NCBI RefSeq assembly: GCF_003063575.1
Contig: NZ_NESC01000001.1
Location: forward strand, 558,001-622,000
DNA length: 64,000 bases
Reading direction: 5' to 3'
Source: Limnohabitans sp. Jir72
GTDB taxonomy: Bacteria; Pseudomonadota; Gammaproteobacteria; Burkholderiales; Burkholderiaceae_C
Shown here: piece after piece, positions 1-8,897 of the stretch
Layout of the letters: each line of letters opens with the position of its first letter
Numbering within the stretch: position 1 is the first letter of the stretch
Translations under genes and position numbers: made by a program
The notes under the pieces: generated by a model
Told to the model about the DNA's origin: nothing
The model's database searches: none
What the model saw: the letters and a program-made list of their open reading frames with translations, nothing else

Positions 1-671
1 TCTGCCGCGCCAATGGTGTGGTGCGACTCGGCGCTGTAGGGCACGACCAGCATCACATGGTCGGCCTTCTTCAGAAGTTCTTCTTTGGAGACATAAGAGG
101 CCTTGCACTCGGCCTCCAGCTCGGCACTCAGCCGCGAGCGGTTGTGGTAAATCACATCCATGCCAAAGCCATGTGCGCCGCGATGCGCAATGCCCTGCCC
201 GATGCGGCCCATGCCGATGATGCCCAGCGTCGAGCCATGCACCTCGGCCCCGGCGAACATGTCGTAGCGCCAGCTTTTCCACAAACCCGCCCGCAGGAAA
301 TGCTCGCTCTCGGCCATGCGGCGGGCAGTGGCCATGAGCAGCGCAAAACCAAAGTCAGCGGTGGTCTCGGTCAGCACATCGGGCGTGTTGGTGGCCACCA
401 CACCGGCAGCGGTCATGGCGGGCACATCAAAGTTGTTGTAGCCCACGGCCATGTTGGCCACGATGCGCAGTTGCGGATTTCGGGCCAGCACCTGGGCATT
501 GACTGGGTTGGCTCCGGTCGTCAACGCGCCCACAAAGGGCTGCAAACGCTCGGCCCACACCTCGGGCGTCCAGGACGCATCGGCCTGGTTGTCCGTCACC
601 TCAAAGTGTTCGCGCAGTTGGGCCAGCACGTCATCGAATATCGGGCAGGCCACCAAGATCTTGGGTTTCAT
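1..671 (-). CDS. D-2-hydroxyacid dehydrogenase (glyoxylate/hydroxypyruvate or 2-ketogluconate reductase type), 3' end missing
   Basis: The reading frame runs off the left edge, so it is absent from the ORF track. Translating the minus strand from the ATG at 671 gives MKPKILVACPIF and about 223 residues. Visible motifs are the Rossmann loop GIIGMGRIGQG and the preceding TTADFGFALLMATARR block, both typical of NAD(P)-dependent D-2-hydroxyacid dehydrogenases of the GhrB/TkrA group. The C-terminal part with the catalytic His/Glu pair lies outside the window. An in-frame ATG at 680 is possible, but GAGATGG is better spaced for 671. It sits 18 bp downstream of the antiporter gene on the same strand. 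The exact substrate cannot be read from this fragment. Confidence 0.85.
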   Translation of the reverse strand, partial: MKPKILVACPIFDDVLAQLREHFEVTDNQADASWTPEVWAERLQPFVGALTTGANPVNAQVLARNPQLRIVANMAVGYNNFDVPAMTAAGVVATNTPDVLTETTADFGFALLMATARRMAESEHFLRAGLWKSWRYDMFAGAEVHGSTLGIIGMGRIGQGIAHRGAHGFGMDVIYHNRSRLSAELEAECKASYVSKEELLKKADHVMLVVPYSAESHHTIGAA

Positions 672-689
672 AGGGTCCATCTCACAGTT

Positions 690-2018
690 TCATTCCAGAA
701 TATTCAGCTTGCTCGCCCACCAAGGGGTCAGCGCAGGCAACAGGGTAAGTGTCCAAATGACCACCCAAGCCGTCAAAGGCATGAGCTGGGTCATCTGCGG
801 CAATTGCGCCACCGTCATCACGGCCAGCACCACCGGGATCACACCGGTCTCGCGCACGGCGCACAAAAATAGTTTTTCTTTCATCGAAATACCGGTAGGC
901 AGCAAAGACAACAACACCGCCACAGGTCGCGCCACCAGCATGAACAGCAAGGCCACACCCAGCCCCAAACCCGCCGTGTTGGCCAGATCAGGCAAGGCCA
1001 CAAAGGGGCCCACCATCATGAAAATGGTGGGTTTGGCCACGCTTTCGATTTTGGTTTCCATGCTGTGGATCAGCGCATGGAAAGCCTGGGAGCCCCGGTT
1101 GAAATTGCCCAGCAGCCCGGCGATGAACGCTGCCAAAAAGCCGTTGCCGTGGATCAGCTGTGCGAACATGAAGGTGACCAGCGGCCCCGCCAGCGCGATC
1201 GCAAAGTCATACACCGGCTCGTCTGCGCCCGTGGCGTGGTGCGCGCGCTTGTAGCGCTCAAAGGCGAACATGCAGGCCCAGCCCACCAGCCCAGCCACTG
1301 TGCCCCACAGGAACTGCTCACCCAACAGTGTCAGATTGGCGCTGCTGAAAAGGCCACCGGCCAGTCCCTGAACACTGTCCAGTTGGGCGCCGCCGATCAC
1401 CATCGCCGCGATCGCGGACGTGAAAATCGCGCCCACCGCATCGTTCAGCGCGCTCTCGGCCACGGCCATGTCCGACACACGGCGGTACTGGGCCTGAATG
1501 GTCAGCTGCTTGAGCGTCGGGATCAAGGCGGCTGGATCGGTCGAGCCCATGATGGCGGCCAACAGCGCTGCTGTATTGCCCTGAAGGCCCAAGGCCAGCA
1601 GCAAGGCATACGTCACGAAGAAGGTCGCCAGATAACCCACCACGGCGATCATCAGCGTGGGGTAGGCGATTTTCAGGAATTCCTGCCGGTCCACCTCATC
1701 ACCACCCGCTTTGAGGATGATGGCCGCAAGGGCGGTGCACACCACCACCGCCAGCGTCAATTGCGCCGACAGCGGCGCCAAGGCATCGTGCAACACGATG
1801 CCCACCAGCAACTGCAAGGTGAAGCTTGGAAACACCGTGCCTTCAGCCGCCTTGCTACAAGCCCAGCCAAAGCCCAGAAACAAACTCAGACACCACAGCG
1901 TCTGGGCAATGGCGGCTTCGGTGCCGCCCAAATAGGCGATGCGTTCCAGCAACACTGGCGCAACGGTGTTGACCGCCCAGGCCAGCACTGCCACCAGCAC
2001 AATCTTCAGATAACTCAT
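690..2018 (-). CDS. Cation:proton antiporter, CPA1/NhaP-like
   Basis: A strongly hydrophobic protein of about 440 residues with roughly 12 membrane segments. It carries family-typical motifs in the middle: a TDPAA stretch (GSTDPAALIP) and ESALNDAVG, which resemble the TDP and ESxxND ion-site motifs of CPA1 sodium/proton exchangers. It is expected in the inner membrane, exchanging Na+ or K+ for H+. The track start at 2036 is a TTG that overlaps the pncB stop. The ATG at 2018 (MSYLKIVLV) begins directly before the first membrane segment and is preferred; neither has a strong Shine-Dalgarno. Ion specificity is not predictable. It lies in tandem after pncB. Confidence 0.8.
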   Translation of the reverse strand: MSYLKIVLVAVLAWAVNTVAPVLLERIAYLGGTEAAIAQTLWCLSLFLGFGWACSKAAEGTVFPSFTLQLLVGIVLHDALAPLSAQLTLAVVVCTALAAIILKAGGDEVDRQEFLKIAYPTLMIAVVGYLATFFVTYALLLALGLQGNTAALLAAIMGSTDPAALIPTLKQLTIQAQYRRVSDMAVAESALNDAVGAIFTSAIAAMVIGGAQLDSVQGLAGGLFSSANLTLLGEQFLWGTVAGLVGWACMFAFERYKRAHHATGADEPVYDFAIALAGPLVTFMFAQLIHGNGFLAAFIAGLLGNFNRGSQAFHALIHSMETKIESVAKPTIFMMVGPFVALPDLANTAGLGLGVALLFMLVARPVAVLLSLLPTGISMKEKLFLCAVRETGVIPVVLAVMTVAQLPQMTQLMPLTAWVVIWTLTLLPALTPWWASKLNILE

Positions 2019-2032
2019 GCCATTCACGCCGT

Positions 2033-3217
2033 TCAAGCCGTTTGTTCGATTTCAAACACCTGTTTCAGGTACGCCAAGTATTTTTCGTCATCGCACATCC
2101 CTTTGCCCGGTGTATCCGACAACTTGGCGACAGGCTGACCGTTGCAGCGGGTCATCTTGATGACGATCTGCAAAGGCTCGTAACCCAAATCATTGGTCAG
2201 GTTGGTGCCCACGCCAAAGGCCAGCTGACAGCGCCCACGGAACTGCTGGTACAGCTCGATGGTGCGCGGGATCGTCAGGCTGTCGCTGAAAATCAGGGTC
2301 TTTGTTTTCGGGTCCACCCGGTTGTGCTGGTAGTGGCCGATCATGCGCTCACCCCAGCTGAACGGGTCGCCGCTGTCGTGGCGCGCCCCATCGAAGAGCT
2401 TGCAAAAATACAGGTCAAAGTCGCGCAGGAAAGCGTTGAAGCCATACACATCGGACAGCGCAATGCCCAGGTCACCCCGGTACTCTTTCGCCCACGATTC
2501 AAAGGCAAAAATCTGGCTGTCCCGCAAGCGCGGACCCAGCGCCTGTGCCGCTTGCAAATACTCGTGCGCCATGGTGCCCAGAGGCGTCAAGCCCAACAAG
2601 TAGGCGTAATACACGTTGCTGGTGCCCGCAAACTGCCCTTCAGGCCCTGTGCCCAAGCGCGCTGACAACACACGCAATACCTCTTCGTGCCAGGCCCGCG
2701 AAAAGCGGCGGCGTGTGCCGTAGTCGGCGATCTTGAGGGTTTCAAGGCCTGGCACTTGCAACTGGGCGATTTTTTGGTCCACCCGGCGGCGGCCTTCCAT
2801 CAGGTCGGGCACCTTTTTCGTGTTGCGGAAGTAGACCTCGTTGACGATGGCCAGCACCGGAATTTCAAACAGGATGGTGTGCAGCCAAGGGCCCTGGATC
2901 GTGATGTCAATCTCGCCGCTGGGCAGCGCCGTGACCTGGATGTATTTTTCGTTGAGCTTGAACAGGCCCAGAAAGTCCACAAAGTCGCTCTTGATGAAGC
3001 GCAGCGAGCGCAGGTACTGCAGCTCGGACTCCTTGAAGTTCAGACTGCACAGCGAACGGATTTCCTGACGGATCTCGTTGACAAACGGGGCCAACGCCAC
3101 GCCGGGGTTGCGGCACTTGAACTTGTATTCGACCTGCGCCCCGGGAAACTGGTGCAGCACGACCTGCATCATGGTGAATTTGTACAGGTCGGTGTCGAGC
3201 AGGCTGGTGATGATCAT
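2033..3217 (-). CDS. pncB: Nicotinate phosphoribosyltransferase
   Basis: 394 residues starting [16 protein letters not shown], the characteristic PncB N-terminus. It converts nicotinate, PRPP and ATP to nicotinate mononucleotide in the Preiss-Handler NAD salvage route in the cytoplasm. The motif [11 protein letters not shown] contains the conserved His known in this family to be phosphorylated during the catalytic cycle, and [14 protein letters not shown] follows as part of the phosphoribosyl site. Length matches the bacterial family (about 400 aa). It is 61 bp downstream of livF and 14 bp upstream of the antiporter ATG. Co-transcription with the Liv transporter is likely, but a functional link is not obvious. 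Confidence 0.96.
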   Translation of the reverse strand: MIITSLLDTDLYKFTMMQVVLHQFPGAQVEYKFKCRNPGVALAPFVNEIRQEIRSLCSLNFKESELQYLRSLRFIKSDFVDFLGLFKLNEKYIQVTALPSGEIDITIQGPWLHTILFEIPVLAIVNEVYFRNTKKVPDLMEGRRRVDQKIAQLQVPGLETLKIADYGTRRRFSRAWHEEVLRVLSARLGTGPEGQFAGTSNVYYAYLLGLTPLGTMAHEYLQAAQALGPRLRDSQIFAFESWAKEYRGDLGIALSDVYGFNAFLRDFDLYFCKLFDGARHDSGDPFSWGERMIGHYQHNRVDPKTKTLIFSDSLTIPRTIELYQQFRGRCQLAFGVGTNLTNDLGYEPLQIVIKMTRCNGQPVAKLSDTPGKGMCDDEKYLAYLKQVFEIEQTA

Positions 3218-3278
3218 GTGTTGTCTCTGGCGGCTTGTGTCCGCTCGGGGTATGGCTCAGTGTAAGTGATGGCCGGGT

Positions 3279-3923
3279 TCAAGGCAGCAGGCCCAGCCGC
3301 CCACTGGCCAGCACCAGCACACGGTCCGCCCGATCGGCCAGGATGTTGTTTTGCTCGGCCACCAGCATGGTCACGCCCTCTTGGGCCAACTGCAGCAGCG
3401 CATCGCGCATGGCCGCCACCAGCACCGGGGCAATGCCCTCGCACGGCTCGTCCAGCAGCAACAAGCGGGGGCCGGTCATCAGGGTGCGGGCCAGGGCCAG
3501 CATTTGCTGCTCGCCGCCACTCATCTGACTGGCGGGGCGTTGCAACATGGGTTCGAGCTGCGGGAACAAAGCCAGCACCCGCTGCAAGCGCGCTGCGAGG
3601 CTGCCCTGCCCCTCGGTTTGCGCGGCGATCCACAAATTGTCTTGCACCGACAGGCTGGTGAACAACCGCCGGTCTTCCGCCACAAAGCCCAGCCCGGCAC
3701 GCGCACGGCGGTGGGCAGGCCAGGCCTGAATGGCCTGCCCGTCCCAAACGATGCGGCCCTGCACGCGCGGACCGATGCCGATGAGCGATTGCAGCAAGGT
3801 GGATTTGCCTGCGCCGTTGAGCCCTTGCAGCACCACGAGTTCGCCCTCGCCCACTTGCAGGCTGACGTCAAACAGCGCCTGCGCGTGGCCCCACCAGGCG
3901 TTCAGGCCTTCAACCGTGAGCAT
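3279..3923 (-). CDS. livF: Branched-chain amino acid type ABC transporter, ATP-binding protein LivF
   Basis: 214 residues with Walker A GLNGAGKST near 34-42, signature MSGGEQQML and Walker B LLLLDEP followed by the switch region. It begins LTVEGLNAWWGHAQALFDVSL, typical of LivF, the second ATPase of HAAT importers. It should pair with LivG on the cytoplasmic face of the fused permease. The protein is slightly shorter than usual (about 235 aa), ending soon after the D-loop/H-loop region. The start overlaps the end of livG by 14 bp. The imported substrate need not be leucine; Liv paralogues in Burkholderiales serve aromatic and other carboxylated compounds. Confidence 0.88.
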   Translation of the reverse strand: MLTVEGLNAWWGHAQALFDVSLQVGEGELVVLQGLNGAGKSTLLQSLIGIGPRVQGRIVWDGQAIQAWPAHRRARAGLGFVAEDRRLFTSLSVQDNLWIAAQTEGQGSLAARLQRVLALFPQLEPMLQRPASQMSGGEQQMLALARTLMTGPRLLLLDEPCEGIAPVLVAAMRDALLQLAQEGVTMLVAEQNNILADRADRVLVLASGRLGLLP

Positions 3924-4704
3924 CGCGTGCCCCTTTCATGTCGGAATGCATACCCAGAGACATGTCGAAATCAAGCCCCAGGTAACGCTCGCGCACCTGC
4001 GGGTCTTGCGCCACCGCCTCGGGCGTGCCATCGGCCACCAGCCGCCCTTGCATGAGCACCAGCACCCGGTCAGCCACGCCAAAAACGGCGTCCATATTGT
4101 GTTCGGTATACAGCACCGTGACGCCGCCGCTGGCCACCTGACGCACCAGCGCCATCATGGCGGCGCGCTCGGCGGGGGCCAGTCCGGCAGCGGGTTCGTC
4201 GAGCAACAAAATGCGCTCCCCCGTCTCTGACAGACCCGCCAGCGCCATGGCCAACTCCAGCCGCTTTTTGGCACCGTAGGGCAAATCGGCCACCACGGCT
4301 TGGGCTTGATCGCCCAAGCCCACTTGGGCCAAAGCCTGCAGGGCCTGCGCCGCATGACGGCCCGCCAAGCGGTCCCACCACGACAGGCGCTCGCGTGACA
4401 GAACCAGCTGCAAGTTTTGCTGCACGGTGAGCGCTTCAAAGGTTTGCGCCACCTGAAAGGTGCGGGCCATGCCCTGCGCCTGACGCTGGGCAGGTGGCAG
4501 GCCGGTCACGTCCTGACCACGCCAGACCACGTGGCCACTGCCGGGCGTTTGCTGCCCTGCCAAGCAAGCAAAGCAGGTGGACTTGCCCGCGCCGTTGGGC
4601 CCGATCAAGGCCACGCACTGGCCAGGCAGCACCTCAAAGCTCACGCCGTCGAGCGCTTTGACGCCGCCGTAATGGCGCAGCAGGTCTTGAACGATGAGGC
4701 TCAT
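3910..4704 (-). CDS. livG: Branched-chain amino acid type ABC transporter, ATP-binding protein LivG
   Basis: 264 residues from the ATG at 4704 (MSLIVQDLLRHYGG). GGAGG stands 7 nt upstream, and the ATG overlaps the livHM stop as ATGA, so this start is chosen over the longer track ORF. Walker A GPNGAGKST is near 35-43 and Walker B LLLDEPAAGLAP lies later. The canonical LSxGxQ signature is replaced here by GAKKRLELAMALA, as seen in several Liv/Urt-type ATPases. The C-terminus DPQVRERYLGLDFD matches the LivG tail. It is the cytoplasmic ATPase partner of LivF. Confidence 0.9.
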   Translation of the reverse strand: MSLIVQDLLRHYGGVKALDGVSFEVLPGQCVALIGPNGAGKSTCFACLAGQQTPGSGHVVWRGQDVTGLPPAQRQAQGMARTFQVAQTFEALTVQQNLQLVLSRERLSWWDRLAGRHAAQALQALAQVGLGDQAQAVVADLPYGAKKRLELAMALAGLSETGERILLLDEPAAGLAPAERAAMMALVRQVASGGVTVLYTEHNMDAVFGVADRVLVLMQGRLVADGTPEAVAQDPQVRERYLGLDFDMSLGMHSDMKGARDAHG

Positions 4705-6557
4705 GCAGGCCTCCGGCGGGCCAGCCACCAAGACTGCAAACCGCCCAGCACGCCGTTGGGCGAGAGCACCATGACCGCCATGATCACCAGGCCCAACACG
4801 CCACGCCAGTATTCAAGACCTTGGCCCAATTCGGCCCCGCCCCACACCAGCAAGGCGCTGCCCACCAGCGCACCCCACAGCTGGTGCACGCCGCCAAGCA
4901 AGATCACCAGCAGCGCATCGACCGAGGTGCCCACGCTGGCCACCGACGGGAACACCGCCCCCTTGATGGCGGCCCACAAGCCACCGGCCAACCCGGCCAA
5001 AGCCGCGCTGAGCACAAACACCTGATACCGCAGACGGTTGACCGGCAAGCCACTGGCCGCCGCCCTGAGCGGCGCATCGCGCAAGGCCTGCAAAGCCGCG
5101 CCCCGGCTGGACACGCTCCAGCGGCCCAGCATGCCCACTGCCGCCAGCACGCCCGCCAAGAGCACGGCGTCAAACACCGCACGGGATTCGGGGGCGATGA
5201 GGGTCAGCCCAATCAAGCCGTTGTCCCCGCCCGTCAGGCCCACCCACTGGCTGGCCCCAGCCCAAATGACTTGCGCCAGCGCCAGCGACAACATGGCCAG
5301 GTACACCCCGCTCATGCGCACCAGCACAAGCCCAAACACCGCCGCCACCGCAACCGCCAAAGCCATGCCAGCGGCCAGCGCGGGCAGCAACATCCAGCCC
5401 CACTGCAAATGCACCAGCGCCGCGCCATAAGCGCCCAGCGCAAAAAAGGCCGCATGGCCAAAGCTCACCAGCCCCCCCAGCGCCATCATCACTTGCAAAC
5501 TCAAACCCAGCAGCAGCATGACCAGCAGGTCTTCCGTCAGGCTGCGGCTGTAGTCGCCCTGCCCCAAAGCCCACCACAGCACGCCCGCCACCATCAACGG
5601 CACAAACCAGCGGGCCCAGCCTTGCGGGGCGACTGAAAAAACAGGCACCGCCTCGCGCTGCGTGGCTGCCACAGCCGCGCCACCCAGGCCTTGCGGCCGC
5701 CAAACCAGCACCACGGCCATGGTCACAAACACCAGCACCAGCGTGGCTTGCGGCACCCAGGCCACACCCAGCGCGTGGATCACGCCAATCAGCACCGCCG
5801 CCGCAAAGGCCCCGCCCACGCTGCCCAGGCCGCCCGTGACCACGACCACAAAGGTCTCAACCACCACGCTCACGTCCATCTGCAAATTGGCAGGCTCACG
5901 CGGCAGCTGCAAAGCGCCGGCCAGCCCCGCCAGCGCACAACCGAGCATGACCACGCCCAACATCAGGGGCGCAGGGCTCACGCCCAAGGCATCGAGCATG
6001 TCTTTGTCTTGTGTGGCCGCTTTGACCTGCTTGCCCCACAGTGTGCGGGTCAGCAGCAGATGGAGACCCCACCAGACCAGGGGCCCCAGCGCCAGCGTGA
6101 AAAGTTGCCAGGTCGGGAAATACGCCTCGCCCAAAGCCACCGCCCCCTTGAGGCCCGGAAAGCGCGGGGCAAAAACTTCGTCAGGCCCGAAAAACCAGCG
6201 CATCGCGTCGTGCAGCGCCAAGGTCAGGCCAAAGGTGGCCACCAATTGGTACAGCTCAGGGGCCTGGCGCATGCGGCGCAGCAAGGTGAATTCGGCCAGC
6301 GCACCGACCAGCGCCGCCACTGCGGCCCCCAGCAGCATGGCCCCGGCGTAACCCAGCGCAGAATCGCCCAAGGCAGGCCACCAGCGGCTCACCGCATAGG
6401 CCGACACCAGCGCGCCCAGCATGAAGAAGCTGCCGTGCGCGAAGTTCACGATGCGGGTGACGCCAAAGATCAGCGTCAGCCCCGAGGCCATCAAGAACAA
6501 GGTGGTGGCGTAGCTCAGCCCGTTGAGCAACTGAAGCGCAAAACTGTCCAGACCCAA
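4701..6557 (-). CDS. Fused LivH-LivM branched-chain amino acid type ABC permease
   Basis: 618 residues combining two permeases that are usually separate. Residues about 1-290 are LivH-like (ASGLTLIFGVTRIVNFAHG), and residues about 315-618 are LivM-like (GGLVSFGHAAFFALGAYGAALV, then SRGAALQALRDAPLRAAASG). About 16-18 membrane segments are expected. The start is a TTG at 6557 preceded by AAAGGGG; no nearby ATG exists. The stop overlaps the livG ATG by four bases, implying translational coupling. No periplasmic substrate-binding protein gene is present in the window, so the receptor must be encoded elsewhere. Similar HM fusions are common in Burkholderiales. Confidence 0.88.
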   Translation of the reverse strand: MGLDSFALQLLNGLSYATTLFLMASGLTLIFGVTRIVNFAHGSFFMLGALVSAYAVSRWWPALGDSALGYAGAMLLGAAVAALVGALAEFTLLRRMRQAPELYQLVATFGLTLALHDAMRWFFGPDEVFAPRFPGLKGAVALGEAYFPTWQLFTLALGPLVWWGLHLLLTRTLWGKQVKAATQDKDMLDALGVSPAPLMLGVVMLGCALAGLAGALQLPREPANLQMDVSVVVETFVVVVTGGLGSVGGAFAAAVLIGVIHALGVAWVPQATLVLVFVTMAVVLVWRPQGLGGAAVAATQREAVPVFSVAPQGWARWFVPLMVAGVLWWALGQGDYSRSLTEDLLVMLLLGLSLQVMMALGGLVSFGHAAFFALGAYGAALVHLQWGWMLLPALAAGMALAVAVAAVFGLVLVRMSGVYLAMLSLALAQVIWAGASQWVGLTGGDNGLIGLTLIAPESRAVFDAVLLAGVLAAVGMLGRWSVSSRGAALQALRDAPLRAAASGLPVNRLRYQVFVLSAALAGLAGGLWAAIKGAVFPSVASVGTSVDALLVILLGGVHQLWGALVGSALLVWGGAELGQGLEYWRGVLGLVIMAVMVLSPNGVLGGLQSWWLARRRPA

Positions 6558-6586
6558 GCCAGCCCCTTTGTGCTCAGACGATCAAC

Positions 6587-7324
6587 TTATTCCACCCAGT
6601 GGGTGAAATCCTGCGCTTTCACGCGCGTGGTCTGGAAGGTGTTGACCAGCGCCGCCTCGTCGGCATAGCCCAGCGCCATGCCGCAGACCACCATCTCGTT
6701 TTCACCCGCGCCGACATGGGGCAAGATGATTTTGCTGAAGTTGTTCCAGGCCGCTTGCGGGCAGGTGTGCAGGCCCCGCGCACGGGCGGCCAGCATGATG
6801 CTTTGCAAGAACATGCCGTAGTCCAGCAAGCTGCCCCGGCCCATGACTTTGTCGATGGTGAAGACCAGGCCCACGGGCGCGTCAAAGAATCGGAAATTCT
6901 GCTGGTGCTGCGCGTGCATGCGGTCTTTGTCGCCCTTGCCGATGCCCAACACGCCATACAGACCAAAACCGCACTCGCGGCGGCGGTCGATGTAGGGGCT
7001 GACCCATTTTTCGGGGTAGTAGTCGTACACCTCGGCGTACTCGGCGGCCAAGGCCGGGTTGGCGCTGATGGCGTCGTGTGCGGCGCAGGTTTTGGCCACC
7101 AGTTCATCGCGCTTGGTGCCCTGCAAGACATAGACTTTCCAGGGCTGGGTGTTGGTGCCGCTGGGCGCACGGGCCGAGACTTGCAAGACTTCTTCGAGCA
7201 CGCTGCGCTCCACCGCCTGCGGCAAAAAAGCGCGGGCCGAAAACCGGCTCAGGATGGCGGTGTCCACGCTGGCCGGATCGCTCACGCGGGCGCTGACTTG
7301 TTGGTCGATGTGGGGGATGCTCAT
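6587..7324 (-). CDS. Nitroreductase family protein (FMN-dependent)
   Basis: 245 residues from the ATG at 7324 (MSIPHIDQQV), not the 424-aa track ORF. N-terminal FMN-site motifs RFSARAFLP and SARAPSGTNTQPW, and the C-terminal MALGYADEAALVNTFQTTR, identify the nitroreductase/oxygen-insensitive NADPH oxidoreductase fold. It probably reduces nitro, quinone or enone compounds with NAD(P)H in the cytoplasm. The ATG overlaps the thioesterase stop (ATGA), and the gene is followed after 29 bp by livHM. The physiological substrate is unknown; context suggests a role in catabolising whatever the Liv transporter imports. Confidence 0.88.
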   Translation of the reverse strand: MSIPHIDQQVSARVSDPASVDTAILSRFSARAFLPQAVERSVLEEVLQVSARAPSGTNTQPWKVYVLQGTKRDELVAKTCAAHDAISANPALAAEYAEVYDYYPEKWVSPYIDRRRECGFGLYGVLGIGKGDKDRMHAQHQQNFRFFDAPVGLVFTIDKVMGRGSLLDYGMFLQSIMLAARARGLHTCPQAAWNNFSKIILPHVGAGENEMVVCGMALGYADEAALVNTFQTTRVKAQDFTHWVE

Positions 7325-7761
7325 GTCAAAGTCTCCAGATAAGCTTTCAATGCGGGGGGCAAGGGCACGGGGCGGCGGGTTTCGCGGTCCACGTACACGT
7401 GTACAAAATGGCCTTTGGCGGCGCACAGGGGCTCGTCCTGGGCGAACAAGCCCACTTCGTAGCGAACGCTCGAAGTGCCCAACTTGGCCACGCGGATGCC
7501 GGCATCGATGGTTTGCGGAAAGGCCAGCGGCGCAAAGTAATTGCACTGGGTCTCGATGACCAGGCCAATGGTGCTGCCGCCGTGGATGTCGAGCACGCCT
7601 TTTTCGATCAAGGTCGCATTCACAGCGGTGTCGAACCAGCTGTAGTACACGACGTTGTTCACATGCCCATAGACGTCGTTGTCCATCCAGCGGGTGGTGA
7701 TCTCGCGAAATGCCTTGTAGGCGTCTCGACCTTCGGCTTGGGGTTTTGCAGGCGTGTTCAT
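7321..7761 (-). CDS. Acyl-CoA thioesterase, 4HBT/YbgC-like hotdog fold
   Basis: 146 residues from the ATG at 7761 (MNTPAKPQAEG). The start is chosen because it overlaps the stop of the upstream HDAC gene by four bases. The motif RWMDNDVYGHVNNVVYYSWF contains the catalytic Asp of the 4-hydroxybenzoyl-CoA thioesterase/YbgC group (WxDxDxxGHVNN). Family length is about 130-150 aa. It hydrolyses acyl-CoA thioesters in the cytoplasm; chain preference is unknown. It lies in an overlapping HDAC-thioesterase-nitroreductase gene trio. Confidence 0.88.
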   Translation of the reverse strand: MNTPAKPQAEGRDAYKAFREITTRWMDNDVYGHVNNVVYYSWFDTAVNATLIEKGVLDIHGGSTIGLVIETQCNYFAPLAFPQTIDAGIRVAKLGTSSVRYEVGLFAQDEPLCAAKGHFVHVYVDRETRRPVPLPPALKAYLETLT

Positions 7762-8696
7762 CGCCTGAGATTGTGCCAGCGTTGCCAACGCACCCAATGG
7801 TCGAAAGCCACGCCCCAAGTCTGCGTTTGCACCTGCACCGTGGTCTCAATGTCGTGCCCATAGCCGCCGCCCATGCACATGACCACAGGCAGGCGTCGCT
7901 GCCAGACCCAATCCATGACCACCCGGTCGCGCGCTTGCATGCCGTCAGCGGTCAATTTCAGGCGCCCCAGACGGTCGCCCTCGTGCGGATCGGCGCCTGC
8001 CAAGTAAATCACCAAGTGTGGGTCAAAACGGTCCTGCAGGGTTTGCAGGGCTTGGTGCAGCGCCGCCAGATAAGGCTCATCGGTGCAACCGTCCGGCAAG
8101 CCCACATCCAGATCGCTGGGCTCCTTGCGAAACGGAAAATTCTTCTCGCCGTGCAACGACAAGGTGAAGACACTCGGGTCGTGGGCAAAAATGGCGGCGG
8201 TCCCGTTGCCTTGGTGCACATCCAGATCGATCACCGCCACATTCATCTTCTGGCGCTGAAGCCGCCAGGCCTCGGTCTGCATGAGCCGGGCGGTGACGGC
8301 GATGTCGTTGAACACACAAAAGCCGCTGCCCTTGTCGGCATAGGCATGGTGGGTGCCCCCGGCCAAGTTGCCCGCCACGCCCTGCACCAAGGCATCACGG
8401 GCGGCGGCCACACTGGCCCCCACCGAGCGTCTGGCCCGCTCGGCCATGGCCGGGCTCCACGGAAAGCCAATCTCCCGCTGGATGACGGGGTCCAGGCTGC
8501 CCGTGGCCACGCCCTGGATGTATGCCGGGGTGTGCACCAGCGCCAGCTCGCCGTCGCTGGCCGCAGGGGCCTCGCGCATCTGCACACCGGTCAGCTCTTG
8601 CGTCAGACGGTCACGCAGACGGCTGTACTTGCGCATCGGAAAGCGGTGGCCTTCGGGCAAAGGCAAGACGAAATGGTCGGCGTAATAAGCGTGCAT
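7758..8696 (-). CDS. Histone deacetylase family protein (bacterial amidohydrolase/deacetylase)
   Basis: 312 residues. Family landmarks appear in order: HTPAYIQGV, GGTHHAYADKGSGFCVFNDIA with the two active-site histidines, VIDLDVHQGNGTAAIF with Asp/His zinc ligands, the ligand Asp in YLAGADPHEGDRLG, and GGGYGHDI with the transition-state Tyr. All key residues of the arginase/deacetylase fold are therefore present. Bacterial members act on acetylated small molecules or lysines. It is the first gene of the minus-strand run towards the Liv transporter and overlaps the thioesterase. Substrate unknown. Confidence 0.88.
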   Translation of the reverse strand: MHAYYADHFVLPLPEGHRFPMRKYSRLRDRLTQELTGVQMREAPAASDGELALVHTPAYIQGVATGSLDPVIQREIGFPWSPAMAERARRSVGASVAAARDALVQGVAGNLAGGTHHAYADKGSGFCVFNDIAVTARLMQTEAWRLQRQKMNVAVIDLDVHQGNGTAAIFAHDPSVFTLSLHGEKNFPFRKEPSDLDVGLPDGCTDEPYLAALHQALQTLQDRFDPHLVIYLAGADPHEGDRLGRLKLTADGMQARDRVVMDWVWQRRLPVVMCMGGGYGHDIETTVQVQTQTWGVAFDHWVRWQRWHNLRR

Positions 8697-8779
8697 GAGA
8701 GCGTGCAGGGGAGCCTAACTGTGCAAAGCGCCATTCTAGAAAACGCTCTCTAAACTTCGCGCCAGACGGTCTGTACCCC

Positions 8780-8807
8780 TTGCAAAGCCACGGGCAAACC
8801 CTAAAAT
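8780..8807 (+). promoter_or_regulatory. Predicted sigma-70 promoter of the phasin gene
   Basis: TTGCAA, a 16-nt spacer and TAAAAT lie about 90 nt upstream of the phasin ATG. Directly downstream, at 8816-8830, is the TGC-rich near-palindrome TGCTGCACTGCAACA, which resembles the kind of site bound by PHA-responsive repressors of the PhaR type. The match is by eye; the regulator assignment is inference. Confidence 0.5.
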
Positions 8808-8897
8808 CGAAACCATGCTGCACTGCAACAAAGTTGTACGGCCCCGGCCAGTTACGGCGCAGTCTTCTTGAACCACACTTTTTATCTGGAGATTCTC

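Noticed and set aside
18-872. 284-aa plus-strand ORF at the left edge
   Set aside because: It lies opposite the partial 2-hydroxyacid dehydrogenase, whose Rossmann motif is clear on the minus strand.
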